A stretch of DNA of 64,000 nt from Brumicola pallidula DSM 14239 = ACAM 615 (GCF_000428905.1 NZ_AUAV01000022.1:47430-111429); one strand, 5' to 3'. Shown: positions 1 through 13,397, numbered from the stretch's first letter. Notes: generated by a model not told the origin, from the sequence alone. Numbers and translations are program-made.

Positions 1-5029
<5,029 letters not shown>

Positions 5030-5041
5030 AATTAGACTTAA

Positions 5042-5353
5042 TCACTTATATTTTTTAACTGCTTTTAGCCCACGCACCAACCCACTCAATTCAGATAGTG
5101 AGTCAGCAAAAAGCGACTGCACGGTCGCATGGAGTTTAATATTAATCGGCAATTCAGCTTTGGCGAATTGATCACGCCCAGCTTCATTTAGGTTATTGAG
5201 ATGACGCTGGATCAATTCGTCACGCTGAGTCACAAGCCTGCGCAGTGCTTCATCATCGACGTGGTCAGTCGCAAGCACCGCACAAATTGATTGGTTTATA
5301 GCGCTAAGCTCCTCAGGAGTTAGCGCATGGGATAAATAGTCGTCTTTAATCAC
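5042..5353 (-). CDS. Small FliT-like flagellar protein
   Basis: 103 residues, predicted mostly helical, with charged heptad-like stretches (DEALRRLVTQRDELIQRHLNNL). It has no signal peptide or membrane segment. Its ATG overlaps the fliS stop by 4 bp (ATGA), so translation is coupled to fliS. A small helical protein directly after fliD-fliS is where FliT, the FliD export chaperone, is normally encoded. The sequence similarity is too weak to be certain, so the call rests mainly on position, size and composition. It could instead be an uncharacterised Alteromonadales flagellar protein. Confidence 0.6.
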   Translation of the reverse strand: MIKDDYLSHALTPEELSAINQSICAVLATDHVDDEALRRLVTQRDELIQRHLNNLNEAGRDQFAKAELPINIKLHATVQSLFADSLSELSGLVRGLKAVKKYK

Positions 5354-5778
5354 ACTGATTGGCTTTTTCGACGTTGAATTTCGTATGCCTCTTGTTTTGC
5401 ATCATCTGGAATACTAGCCCAAGCCTTTTTTATTGGTAGTAGCAGATTAATCACTTCATCTATTGTCTGCAAGTTGTTTTGCACGTTAGCATCCTGTAAC
5501 TGGCGTATCATAAACTCATATAGTGCATACAGATTTTGTGCAACATCACCGCCAACATCCAAATCCAAGGTATCTCTTAAGTTAAGTAAAATCGCGTTTA
5601 CTCTTGACAGGTGTTCTGCCTTTCCAGCAAAGTCTTTACGTTCCATACACCCCTTCGAATATGCCATGCGGTCGAGTGCTCCTTGCATCAACATCAGCGT
5701 TAAACGATGCGGATCCGCGCTTGCAATATCCTGTTTCAGGCTGTCTTTTTTATATGCGTTTATACCTTTGAGCGCCAT
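5350..5778 (-). CDS. fliS: FliS flagellin export chaperone
   Basis: 142 residues. FliS binds the flagellin C-terminus in the cytoplasm, prevents premature polymerisation and delivers subunits to the export gate. The N-terminus MALKGINAYKKDS, then ASADPHRLTLMLMQGALDRMAYSKGCMERKDF, and DLDVGGDVAQNLYALYEFMIRQL further on, are the conserved FliS helices. It lies between fliD and the fliT-like gene, which it overlaps by 4 bp. The length is normal for the family. Confidence 0.96.
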   Translation of the reverse strand: MALKGINAYKKDSLKQDIASADPHRLTLMLMQGALDRMAYSKGCMERKDFAGKAEHLSRVNAILLNLRDTLDLDVGGDVAQNLYALYEFMIRQLQDANVQNNLQTIDEVINLLLPIKKAWASIPDDAKQEAYEIQRRKSQSV

Positions 5779-5872
5779 GCAGTATTGTCTCCGAATAAAA
5801 TAGTAAAGCTGTTCAATATGGAAACACAGCTAAGAATAATTGTTTATAGCAATAAACGTCTTAATTGAAGCG

Positions 5873-7318
5873 CTAAAACAAGCTTGCTAATAACGCTGAA
5901 CTTGATTGTTGTAATCTTGCTACGGTTTGGTCTAAGTTCAAATATCGTCCACGCAGTGTCTGTTCAAAACTGACTAAGCGCAGTTCAAACGCCGCTCTGT
6001 CGTCCAACAACTGTTCACGCTGGTCCTTCGCTGCGGTCTCTCGCCCTGCTAAGATACCGCTAGATTTAGTGTATTGGTCGATAAAGTCATATAGCTTATT
6101 GGCAATACCATCTTCAGCGGTAAACAGTTTTGATACTTCGTCAAAATTGTTTTCAAGCGCATCGCTCAAACGACTCGCGCCAGTACCTAAGCCAAAGTCA
6201 CTATTACCAATTTCTAGTTTGCCTTCACTGGTTAATTCGATACCAATTTGAAACAAGCCGCCCAATGCAGATGCAGAAACAGAACTACTTAAAATACTAC
6301 CTAAACCTGCTTGAATACCTCTAACGGTAAAGTCGCCAGCTAATGCACCATCGTCTTCCAAGTCTGATTCACCGTATTTTGTCAAAGAGCGGATTTCATC
6401 GTTAAGCGAATTATAGCTTTCGACAAATTCTTTGATTTTTTCATCTAGGCCTTCCTCATCAAAACCGATAACCAATGTTGAAGGCTGAAACTCATCATTT
6501 GCATCTTTTTCTGAAACCGCTTTTGCCGTAAACGTCACATTTTGAATTGTATTTTTGAATTCATTGCTATCACTCTGTACCGTAATACCGTCAATAATAG
6601 CTTGTGAGTTTTGTGCCGTTTTCGTGGGCACTAAATAACTGGCAGTCTCAGCTGAATCAGTTGTGGCAATGCGATTAAGATCAGTAATATCGTTGTCATT
6701 TACTATAGAAAGGTCGTTACCTTCGCCGGTTATTTTTGAACTAAAAATCAATTTAGCGCCACCATCAGCGGTACCGGTGTTAATAATGTTTGCGGTAATA
6801 CCAAAATTATCTTGCGCATTATTAATTTGTTCACGAAGCTCAGCTAACGTTGCACCCGCCGTTACATTAATTGAAAATGTATCGCCTGTGCCGCCAATCT
6901 TGAAGGTAAGTGAACCAGCAGTGCCTGTCACTGAGTCAGTTGACGCAGCGAAACCACCATTGGCAGCTGCTGCGGATTCAATTCTACTGCCGCTCGCCAA
7001 ACGTTCAACAGTAATTGCATACTCGCCTGTTAACGCACTGTTCGATGCTTTGGCTGTGAATGGTTCGGTATCTTCAGAAGGATTGCGTATGGTAGGCTCG
7101 CGCCCAGTAAGGGCTTGGTCTTTGCGCAGTTCGTCTACTGAATCTTTAAATTCAGATAGTTTTGATTTTATTTGTCCGAGACTTGAAATCTCGGACTCAA
7201 TTCTTTCGTCTCGAGCATCTAATCGAGCGGATTTTGGTCCACGCTCAGCCGCTAGTAATTGTGTTACCAGACCTTCGAGATCTAAACCTGAACCGACCCC
7301 TAACGATGAAATACCCAT
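5873..7318 (-). CDS. fliD: FliD flagellar filament cap
   Basis: 481 residues. FliD forms the cap at the filament tip and guides flagellin folding. The N-terminal coiled coil carries the conserved MGISSLGVGSGLDLEGLVTQ-type start, and the C-terminal helix (residues about 420-481) ends with a stretch rich in leucine and glutamine, as in other FliD proteins. The central D2/D3 domains, rich in T, S and N, are variable. The ATG has a clear GAGG ribosome site. It lies 15 bp downstream of flaG and 94 bp upstream of fliS on the minus strand. Confidence 0.95.
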   Translation of the reverse strand: MGISSLGVGSGLDLEGLVTQLLAAERGPKSARLDARDERIESEISSLGQIKSKLSEFKDSVDELRKDQALTGREPTIRNPSEDTEPFTAKASNSALTGEYAITVERLASGSRIESAAAANGGFAASTDSVTGTAGSLTFKIGGTGDTFSINVTAGATLAELREQINNAQDNFGITANIINTGTADGGAKLIFSSKITGEGNDLSIVNDNDITDLNRIATTDSAETASYLVPTKTAQNSQAIIDGITVQSDSNEFKNTIQNVTFTAKAVSEKDANDEFQPSTLVIGFDEEGLDEKIKEFVESYNSLNDEIRSLTKYGESDLEDDGALAGDFTVRGIQAGLGSILSSSVSASALGGLFQIGIELTSEGKLEIGNSDFGLGTGASRLSDALENNFDEVSKLFTAEDGIANKLYDFIDQYTKSSGILAGRETAAKDQREQLLDDRAAFELRLVSFEQTLRGRYLNLDQTVARLQQSSSALLASLF

Positions 7319-7333
7319 GTTTTACCTCATTAA

Positions 7334-7813
7334 TTAAGCCTGCCCTTTTAGTAGAATACCAACACTACTGCCAAATTCAGACTGTAATTCGTTTATTCGC
7401 CCTGCAAATTTTAGCACTTCCTCGGAAGGAATTTGCCGTATAACATCTCCAGATGCCGTATCCTTGACCGTCACTACGGGTCTTTCCGACGCTTCATCTA
7501 TTGAAAATGCTAGTTTCGTATTTCTACTTTGCAGAAACTCGCTAATGTCTAAAAGCGCTTGATTAAGTTCAACAACGCTTCCCTCTCGTTGATATCTATC
7601 GGCCTCGCTAGCGTTTGCTTGAGTAGTTTGAGCTATTTTTTCTGCTATATTTTGCTCTGCATTGGCCTCAATATTAGCATCAGTTTTAGCATTCTGAGAC
7701 TTTATTTCATCCGTTGCTTCGACTTTATCAATACGTTCAAACACCGCCAACCCTGACGGCTTTACTAACTGACTTGCAACATTGTTGCCAGCTTGCGGGA
7801 TTATTGTGTCCAT
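7334..7813 (-). CDS. flaG: FlaG family flagellar protein
   Basis: 159 residues. The C-terminal half is the FlaG domain: LNQALLDISEFLQSRNTKLAFSIDE, then VVTVKDTASGDVIRQIPSEEVLKF. FlaG influences filament length in polar flagellates by an unclear mechanism. The N-terminal 70 residues are low-complexity (many N, A, E and K) and probably disordered. AAGGAATT lies just upstream of the ATG. It stands between flagellin A and fliD, the standard order in Vibrio and Alteromonadales. Confidence 0.93.
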   Translation of the reverse strand: MDTIIPQAGNNVASQLVKPSGLAVFERIDKVEATDEIKSQNAKTDANIEANAEQNIAEKIAQTTQANASEADRYQREGSVVELNQALLDISEFLQSRNTKLAFSIDEASERPVVTVKDTASGDVIRQIPSEEVLKFAGRINELQSEFGSSVGILLKGQA

Positions 7814-7886
7814 TTTTAATTCCTTATATCAAATGAGAAAAACAGTTACACCAATATCTGGGTGAACCGGCAGTAAACGCAACTTA

Positions 7887-7909
7887 CAAGACGCTTAATT
7901 AGCGTCTTG
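7887..7909. terminator. Hairpin between flagellin A and flaG (possible attenuator)
   Basis: A perfect 9-bp stem, CAAGACGCT/AGCGTCTTG with loop TAATT, lies 25 bp after the flagellin A stop. It has no strong T-run on either strand, so it may be a partial terminator or an mRNA-stabilising 3' end that keeps flagellin expression above that of flaG-fliD. Beside it, overlapping the flagellin stop, are three 12-bp units (7909-7944) of the form [G/A]ATTAACCT. Confidence 0.45.
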
Positions 7910-7934
7910 ATTAACCTCGTGATTAACCTCTTAA

Positions 7935-8774
7935 TTAACCTAGTAAAGACAACGCTGCTTGCGGTCTTTGATTCGCCTGAGTCAGCACCAGAATTGATGC
8001 CTGCTGAATGATCTGATTTCGCGTGAGCTCTGCGGTTTCTGATGCGAAGTCAGTGTCACGAATTTGACTTCTCGCGCCAGCTAAATTCTCAGCAATGTTG
8101 CTCAAATTTCGGATAGTTGATTGAAAACGATTTTGCACAGCACCTAAGTCCGATCGCACGCCTCCTACCGCAGAAATAGCGGTATCAATACTTACCAATG
8201 CTGCAGAAGCATCATCAAAAGTAGCGACCGACAACGCGCCAATACCCAAACCTGTGGCACTAAAACCAGTGCCGCCAACAATGTTTGATGCGGACAAATT
8301 GACGCTGATCGTTTGCCCACTATTTGCACCAACTAAAAACGCCGCAGAATAAGACGCATCCAAAATACTCAGATCATTAAATTTGGTATCCGTCGCAATT
8401 CGAGAAATTTCTGTTTTTAAAGCTGACACTTCCTTTTGTAAGGCCGCGCGGTCAGAGGATGAATTAATACCGTTTTGTGATTGCACTGCTAATTGACGGA
8501 TCCGCTGCAACGACATTGTGGTTTCTGCTAACGCACCTTCAGCCGTTTGGGTCATAGAAATAGCGTCGTTAGAATTTCTTACGGCTTGATTCAATCCTTG
8601 TATTTGACTTGTCATACGATCTGAAATTTGTAAGCCCGCAGCATCATCTGCGGCGCTATTAATTCTAAATCCTGATGCCAATCGCTCAAAGGACTTATTC
8701 AGTGCTTGCTCTGTTTCACTTAGCTGTCTTTGCGCATTAAGCGATGGTACATTGGTGTTTACAAAAATTGACAT
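7935..8774 (-). CDS. Flagellin A
   Basis: 279 residues from the chosen start MSIFVNTNVPSLNAQRQL; an upstream in-frame codon exists, but GGAGGT sits correctly spaced before the 8774 ATG. The N-terminal D0/D1 helices (to about residue 140) and the C-terminal D1/D0 ([28 protein letters not shown]) are conserved, and the variable middle is very short. The product is the secreted filament subunit, TLR5-type D1 included. A sigma-28 promoter lies at 8926-8952 and flaG-fliD-fliS follow. It is one of three flagellins here. It differs from B and C by the motif ILVLTQAN where they have STTILSQAN. Confidence 0.96.
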   Translation of the reverse strand: MSIFVNTNVPSLNAQRQLSETEQALNKSFERLASGFRINSAADDAAGLQISDRMTSQIQGLNQAVRNSNDAISMTQTAEGALAETTMSLQRIRQLAVQSQNGINSSSDRAALQKEVSALKTEISRIATDTKFNDLSILDASYSAAFLVGANSGQTISVNLSASNIVGGTGFSATGLGIGALSVATFDDASAALVSIDTAISAVGGVRSDLGAVQNRFQSTIRNLSNIAENLAGARSQIRDTDFASETAELTRNQIIQQASILVLTQANQRPQAALSLLG

Positions 8775-8925
8775 GATACCTCCGATCAAAAAAGAGTGAG
8801 TGCTAGACTCTCTTTTTCAAAACTATTTTCATGCTAACTTGGTTCACTAGGCCAAATTAGCAACCTCGTCGCTTAACTGGTTCGACACAAAACCAAAAAA
8901 ACGGTAGATTACCCCTCTACTGACT

Positions 8926-8952
8926 GTATCGGCAAAATCTGTAGAACCTTTA
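8926..8952 (-). promoter_or_regulatory. Sigma-28 (FliA) promoter of flagellin A
   Basis: On the minus strand the -35 element TAAAGGTT is followed by exactly 11 bp and the -10 element GCCGATAC. The FliA consensus is TAAAGTTT-N11-GCCGATAA, so 14 of 16 positions match. It leaves a leader of about 140 nt before the flagellin ATG. Confidence 0.88.
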
Positions 8953-9068
8953 GCTGTTTATTTTAAAAAAATATCATTACTGACTTAACCCTTGAAAGAT
9001 AACTACTTTTCAATGTTTAAAAGCCCAAGTTTCACACAAGAAGCACTATCTTAAGGAATAAAATTTCA

Positions 9069-9371
9069 TTGGAATATTTCATTTCACTCAGTATTGTTGG
9101 TTTTTGTTGTCTGTGTTTGTATTCATATTATGTGCTGAAAAATGAAACGGTCACGAAACAAAAGTATTTTCATATGGCTGTCACTTGGGGAGTGGTATCG
9201 ACACTTTTTGGGATTTTCAGTGGTGTTTTCGTGCTAGTCGCTATCTTTAGCGTCATTACAAAAGAGTGGGATAATGCCTTTCTACTGACTAAAATCCCCG
9301 TGTTTATAGGTACATATGTCTCGTTTTTCATCTTTACTAAATATAAAAAACGATACAAAGACAGACTTTAG
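9069..9371 (+). CDS. Small three-helix membrane protein, unknown function
   Basis: 100 residues from a TTG start preceded by AAGGAA at 10-bp spacing; no in-frame ATG gives a better start. Three hydrophobic segments are visible: residues about 3-25, 37-63 and 72-92, ending in a lysine/arginine-rich tail. No family is recognised. It is the only plus-strand gene among the flagellins and looks like an insertion in the flagellin array. The start codon and expression are uncertain, but the membrane topology argues that it is a real gene. Confidence 0.6.
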   Translation: MEYFISLSIVGFCCLCLYSYYVLKNETVTKQKYFHMAVTWGVVSTLFGIFSGVFVLVAIFSVITKEWDNAFLLTKIPVFIGTYVSFFIFTKYKKRYKDRL

Positions 9372-9486
9372 CAAGAGTGCTCAACAGTATCTGTGTGGAT
9401 TTTTTATGCCATTGGCACGGTACATGCTTAATATAGCTTGTCGAGGTAAAAACTAATAGCTTGCAGCACTGAACTATTAGGAAAGG

Positions 9487-9517
9487 AAAAAAGGTCGAGC
9501 CATAGGGCGGCCCGACC
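9487..9517 (-). terminator. Rho-independent terminator far downstream of flagellin B
   Basis: Read on the minus strand, GGTCGGGCC pairs with GGCTCGACC (9 bp including a G-U pair, loop of 7), followed by six T residues. On the plus strand the wobble becomes an A-C mismatch and there is no T-run, so the minus orientation is preferred. It lies about 460 nt after the flagellin B stop. Confidence 0.75.
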
Positions 9518-9975
9518 AACTTGCTCACGTTAGGAGTGGAGCAAAGCAGTTTCGTCGGCTTGCAGGATTGTAGAACAAGTTACTGGCCTCTCAACCTAAA
9601 CTTCTATACTCTCAGTCTTGTAAGTCGGCATTTTAATTGATACGTGTCGCAATTTCTAATTCAGGCTCTCTATTTCAGGTTGGCAAGTCTATTACCCTCT
9701 TAGCGCTTATCGATGCGTCCTTCTATCAAATTCCTAGTTAGCCTGTCGGCCGCCATCCGTGGCAATATAAGCCTCTCAACGCTTTCCAATTAACTAAATT
9801 CTTATAAATATCTGACTTGTTAACGTTGAATGACATTAATTTGCCGTTTCGGCTATTGATTGCCGCTTTACTTTAAATTGCAGTGCCTCGCAATGCGAAT
9901 CTAACTAACAAACGACTTACCATCAGTAAACAAAGTAATTCAAACATCTGCATCACCTTCTAGTCGATAATTCTG
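9518..9975 (-). other. Non-coding 458-bp spacer between flagellin B and its terminator
   Basis: No supported open frame is seen on either strand. If the terminator at 9487-9517 serves flagellin B, this is an unusually long 3' untranslated region. Alternatively it could hold a minus-strand small RNA. It could also be decayed DNA. No promoter was recognised inside it. Confidence 0.4.
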
Positions 9976-10806
9976 TTAACCCTGAAGTAAACTTAAAGCC
10001 GCTTGAGGGCGCTGATTTGCCTGGCTTAAGATAGTGGTACTTGCCTGCTGAATTATTTGTGCGCGAGTTAATTCAGACGTTTCCTTGGCAAAGTCTGTGT
10101 CTCTTATTTGAGACCTTGCTGCTGACACATTCTCAGAAACATTGGACAAATTACGAATAGTCGACTGAAAACGGTTTTGCACGGCACCTAAATCAGCTCG
10201 CTTACCATTAATAATCTCAATTGCAGTATCAATCTGAGCTAGTGCTCTTGAGGCATCACCAGGCGTTGCAACACTAAGCGTAGCACTTCCGAATAAACCT
10301 AAAGTACCAAATCCATTAGGTCGAGATACATTAACGTTAATCGTCTGCCCTGCATTTGCTCCGACCAGAAAAGCGGATGAAAAGCTGCCATCAAGGACGT
10401 TAACACCACCAAACTGAGTCGTTGTGGAAACGCGGCTCATCTCGACTTTTAGCGCTGACACCTCTTTTTGTAGGGCTCCGCGGTCAGCCGATGAGTTAAT
10501 ACCGTTTTGTGACTGAATGGCCAAAACACGAATACGTTGTAAAGCATTCGTTGTTTCCTGTAAGGCTCCCTCAATGGTCTGTGATAATGAAATACCATCG
10601 TTGGCATTTCGCACAGCCTGATCGAGACCTTGAATTTGCGATGTCATTCGGTCTACGATTTGTAAACCGGCAGCATCATCTTTTGCACTATTGATCCGAA
10701 AGCCCGAAGACAATCTTTCAAAAGAAGTATTTAGACTGGTTGATGTACTTTGTAATTGTCTTTGTGCATTCAATGCAGACACATTAGTATTGACGAATAA
10801 GCTCAT
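9976..10806 (-). CDS. Flagellin B
   Basis: 276 residues starting [19 protein letters not shown], with AGGAG ahead of the ATG. Flagellin D0/D1 helices are intact at both ends (C-terminus [27 protein letters not shown]), with a short variable region around residues 165-200. It is a paralogue of A and C and is unlinked to flaG. No convincing sigma-28 or sigma-54 site was found in the spacer upstream, which instead holds a structured RNA candidate, a minisatellite and a 24-codon flagellin stub. Its 5' leader (CGTTAGGAGA..TATCATGAG) resembles that of the stub, pointing to a duplication. Confidence 0.95.
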   Translation of the reverse strand: MSLFVNTNVSALNAQRQLQSTSTSLNTSFERLSSGFRINSAKDDAAGLQIVDRMTSQIQGLDQAVRNANDGISLSQTIEGALQETTNALQRIRVLAIQSQNGINSSADRGALQKEVSALKVEMSRVSTTTQFGGVNVLDGSFSSAFLVGANAGQTINVNVSRPNGFGTLGLFGSATLSVATPGDASRALAQIDTAIEIINGKRADLGAVQNRFQSTIRNLSNVSENVSAARSQIRDTDFAKETSELTRAQIIQQASTTILSQANQRPQAALSLLQG

Positions 10807-10976
10807 GATAATCTCCTAACGATTTTCAAATAGTAAATTTTAATAATTAAGCGCATTTATTATTATTTTTATACGCATTTTTCATTTTTGGCACACTTGG
10901 TGCATTACATAAATCAAGTCATGGACTGACTTATTTCATCAAGCAGTCACTCGCCTGATGATGCAATTGCTGTAAC

Positions 10977-11066
10977 AGAGCGAAAGCTCTTGCTGACTGA
11001 CAGGTATATGGTGTTCCAGACCTCTATACCTCTCACTACCTCCTGGCATCATTCCTGTCAGTCAGC
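10977..11066. ncRNA. Structured RNA candidate, copy 1 (flagellin spacer)
   Basis: A perfect 13-bp inverted repeat (10992-11004 with 11054-11066) encloses an inner stem GGTATA/TATACC and a single-stranded block beginning ACTACCTCCTGGC (from 11035). Next to the outer stem is a small hairpin, AGAGC-GAAA-GCTCT (10977-10990). Copy 2 at 11869-11940 shares the block (20 of 21 bases) but has a different, still complementary outer stem. The strand is unknown. On the minus strand the block reads GCCAGGAGGTAGT, an exposed Shine-Dalgarno-like sequence. On the plus strand it is an anti-Shine-Dalgarno. Confidence 0.6.
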
Positions 11067-11168
11067 AAATTCCTAATTTCTCAGGTAAGTCAGTATTTTG
11101 GCGTTTATCACCCACACTTATTCTTCACAAATGTGCCTATCAATCTTTTTTAATGTCTTTTATTTGCA

Positions 11169-11233
11169 GTTCTTTTTAGCCGTTCTTTTTAGCTGTTCTT
11201 TTTAGCAGTTCTATTTAGCAGTTCTATTTAGCC
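11169..11233. repeat. 13-bp intergenic minisatellite (5 copies)
   Basis: Five contiguous units GTTCT[T/A]TTTAGCN start at 11169, 11182, 11195, 11208 and 11221. It lies between structured RNA copy 1 and the flagellin stub. No open frame is involved. Confidence 0.9.
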
Positions 11234-11313
11234 TTTGAGATTGCTATATGCATAAAGCCTAGAGCTACAGAGGCAATGTATTGCCCTGAATTTTCGCTAA
11301 CTAAAAATATAAA

Positions 11314-11388
11314 CTAAAAATTGCCGCTGAGAATATTAATGCCTGCAGAATGAGCAGCAGTCGTATGCGTATTAACGAATAGACTCAT
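11314..11388 (-). pseudogene. 24-codon flagellin stub with intact ribosome site
   Basis: A minus-strand frame starts MSLFVNTHTTAAHSAG and stops after 24 codons (TAG at 11316-11314). The first seven codons match flagellins B and C, and the leader CGTTAGGAGAAATATC before the ATG is nearly identical to that of flagellin B. After residue 7 the similarity fades and the rest of a flagellin is absent. Most likely it is the remnant of a fourth flagellin after a large deletion. A short translated leader peptide for flagellin B is also possible, because translation signals are preserved. Confidence 0.75.
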
Positions 11389-11561
11389 GATATTTCTCCT
11401 AACGGTTGATGCATGTTGAACGGCCAACCTCTTTGGGTTGTTGCTCATTCAGCATGACGATATTTCAGCCTCAATGATTATTATTGTTTTCGTGTCTTTC
11501 GACTTTCATTGAATCATGTGTTGTCGCTCTTTGGCGTTTAACATCATGTTGCTTCGCGTCA

Positions 11562-11635
11562 TTTATTAAGTGCTGTTTATTAAGTGCTGTTTATTAAGTG
11601 CTGCGTTTATTAAGTGCTGCGTTTATAAAGAACTG
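11562..11635. repeat. 14/16-bp intergenic minisatellite (5 copies)
   Basis: Contiguous units of TTTATTAAGTGCTG (two copies), the same plus CG (two copies), and a degenerate fifth unit ending AAAGAACTG. It lies between a possible sigma-28 site (11684-11711) and the flagellin stub, so copy number would alter the leader length. Confidence 0.9.
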
Positions 11636-11683
11636 TATACCTAGCCAGAGTATTTATTGTTGTTATCTCCATGCTTACAATAC

Positions 11684-11711
11684 TTATCGTGCAGATACGC
11701 AAAAAGCTTTA
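11684..11711 (-). promoter_or_regulatory. Weak sigma-28-like site upstream of the flagellin stub
   Basis: On the minus strand TAAAGCTT, 12 bp, CACGATAA. The spacer is one base longer than the consensus and the -10 matches 6 of 8 positions, so this may be a decayed FliA promoter. It stands about 300 bp upstream of the stub. Confidence 0.35.
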
Positions 11712-11821
11712 ATAATAAAACTAAATAATATTGAAAGAATGGGGAGTTTGTAACATAGATAATGATAATTATTAATTATATCAAATGGTTAGTGAAATAA
11801 AATATAAAAATAAAAGTGCAG

Positions 11822-11850
11822 AAAAATAAGCGGCCAGGCAATGCCTGGCC
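11822..11850 (-). terminator. Rho-independent terminator of flagellin C
   Basis: On the minus strand GGCCAGGC-ATT-GCCTGGCC (8-bp GC-rich stem, 3-nt loop) is followed by GCTTATTTTTC. It ends the flagellin C transcript about 105 nt after the stop codon, with structured RNA copy 2 in between. Confidence 0.85.
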
Positions 11851-11868
11851 TATCGCTCTTTGTGTGTC

Positions 11869-11940
11869 GAGAGTGAGCGGACTCTCTTCTGTCTGGATGG
11901 TGACGCTAGATACTACCTCCTGGCTTCATTCCCCAAACAG
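11869..11940. ncRNA. Structured RNA candidate, copy 2 (flagellin C 3' region)
   Basis: The outer stem is CTGTCTGG (11889-11896) with CCAAACAG (11933-11940), 8 bp with one G-U pair when read on the minus strand. It encloses the same block as copy 1 (11912-11932). A side hairpin GAGAGT/ACTCTC (11869-11886) sits in the same relative place as the AGAGC/GCTCT hairpin of copy 1. The stems differ in sequence while pairing is kept, which is the pattern of selection on RNA structure. It lies 16 bp after the flagellin C stop and before its terminator. Confidence 0.6.
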
Positions 11941-11955
11941 TAGGGTCAGTTAGAC

Positions 11956-12795
11956 TTAACCAAGAAGCTGAAGAGCGGCCTGAGGACGCTGATTAGCCTG
12001 TGATAGTATGGTTGTACTAGCCTGCTGAATAATCTGGTTACGTGTCAACTCAGCCGTCTCAGCTGCGAAATCTGTGTCACGGATTTGGGATCTTGCACCC
12101 TGTACGTTCTCAGAAATATTAGTCAAGTTGCGGATTGTTGATTGGAACCGATTTGTTAATGCACCTAGGTCGGCTCTTGCGCCACCTATTCCAGAGATTG
12201 CCGCATCAATTGCCACTAGAGCTGCAGAAGCGCCACCGAAACTTGAAACCGATAAGTCATCGATGCCTAGACCCGCTGTAGAGAAACCGCTGATACCACC
12301 CAGGTTACCACCTGACAAGTTAACTGAAATTGTTTGTCCACTGTTGGCGCCTATTAAAAAAGCAGCAGAGAAGTTACTATCCAACAAGTTCACACTGTTA
12401 AATTGGGTGTCGGTCGAAATTCTTGATATCTCTAGTTTTAGAGCAGAAACTTCTTTTTGAAGCGCTGTTCTATCAGCAGAAGAGTTAATACCATTCTGTG
12501 ATTGAACTGCTAACTGGCGGATCCTCTGTAAAGAACTTGTGGTTTCAGATAATGCACCTTCAGCAGTTTGCGTCAATGAAATCGCATCGTTCGCATTTCG
12601 AACGGCTTGGTTTAAGCCGTTGATTTGCGTAGTCATACGATCCGAAATTTGCAAACCTGCAGCATCATCTGAAGCGCGGTTAATACGGAAACCCGAAGAT
12701 AAACGTTCGAACGAGGTGTTCAAACTGTTTGATGAATTCATTAATGAACGTTGAGCATTCAACGCCGACGCATTTGTATTTACGAACAAGGACAT
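11956..12795 (-). CDS. Flagellin C
   Basis: 279 residues from [18 protein letters not shown]; the ATG at 12795 has AGGAG upstream and is preferred over an in-frame upstream codon. Conserved N- and C-terminal helical domains flank a short glycine/serine-rich middle ([16 protein letters not shown]). A sigma-28 site lies at 12924-12950, and the gene has its own GC-rich terminator at 11822-11850, so it is probably a monocistronic, strongly expressed filament subunit. It is very similar to flagellin A in length and layout. Confidence 0.96.
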   Translation of the reverse strand: MSLFVNTNASALNAQRSLMNSSNSLNTSFERLSSGFRINRASDDAAGLQISDRMTTQINGLNQAVRNANDAISLTQTAEGALSETTSSLQRIRQLAVQSQNGINSSADRTALQKEVSALKLEISRISTDTQFNSVNLLDSNFSAAFLIGANSGQTISVNLSGGNLGGISGFSTAGLGIDDLSVSSFGGASAALVAIDAAISGIGGARADLGALTNRFQSTIRNLTNISENVQGARSQIRDTDFAAETAELTRNQIIQQASTTILSQANQRPQAALQLLG

Positions 12796-12923
12796 ATGTC
12801 TCTCCTGCACTCTCAGTCCAGCGGCTTGCTGGTCCCCGGACGTGACTCCGGTGGTTTAATAACTACTTGTAGAACAATAACCATCCAAATGATAAGTTAA
12901 TGTACTGGCTCTCTCGTAAAGGT

Positions 12924-12950
12924 TTATCGACAAACGTTGAATTCCCTTTA
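12924..12950 (-). promoter_or_regulatory. Sigma-28 promoter of flagellin C
   Basis: Minus strand: TAAAGGGA, 11 bp, GTCGATAA. The spacer length is exact, the -10 matches 7 of 8 positions and the -35 keeps TAAAG. A leader of about 125 nt follows, with a possible small GC-rich hairpin near 12837-12853. Confidence 0.8.
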
Positions 12951-13217
12951 GCTAAAAAATGCTTTTTTTCTATGTTAGCGGCAAATAATTGCCGCCCCTA
13001 CAATCAAAAGCAATAAAAAAAGACAAGAATAGCAAATAAAAACAATGAGATAAGAGCATTTAAAATGAATATAAATTGGCTAAAAAAAATATCTAATAAA
13101 AATATCTAATAAAAAGTATCATGATGCTTTCACTGACTTAAGTCGTTTAAATAATCATCTGCTTTTATGCTTTCGTCGCGCTACAGACCACCCCGCTTCA
13201 TTGGTGTTGGCGTTTAA

Positions 13218-13397
13218 TTAGGCAAAAGTGTTGCTCCATTTGAGCATTGGCAATGGCAAGATCTACCCGTGTATTTGGCTAGTCCGTGCTTAGTGGCCCT
13301 CACTGCAACTTCCTTTATGATTGCGGCTCGATATCAGCACACTGAATTGACTTCACTAACACGGCAGCAAAAAACAAGCTATTCAGTACTTTGGTAG
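13218..13397 (+). pseudogene. C-terminal remnant of a membrane protein
   Basis: An open frame of 59 codons follows an in-frame TAA and has no start codon. It reads like the end of a multi-pass membrane protein: a hydrophobic helix within DLPVYLASPCLVALTATSF, then a basic/polar tail ending TSYSVLW. It resembles the last helix of EamA-type transporters, but the match is too short to name a family. It sits beside the truncated Crp/Fnr gene, so this junction seems to have lost DNA on both sides. Confidence 0.4.

Noticed and set aside
10894..10912. Sigma-54-like GG-N10-GC on the plus strand upstream of flagellin B
   Set aside because: It points away from flagellin B and no plus-strand gene follows, and the -12 element is poor.
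10977..11066. Integron attC site or known riboswitch
   Set aside because: No attC core sites or integrase are present, and the conserved block matches none of the riboswitch cores I know (c-di-GMP, glycine, preQ1).
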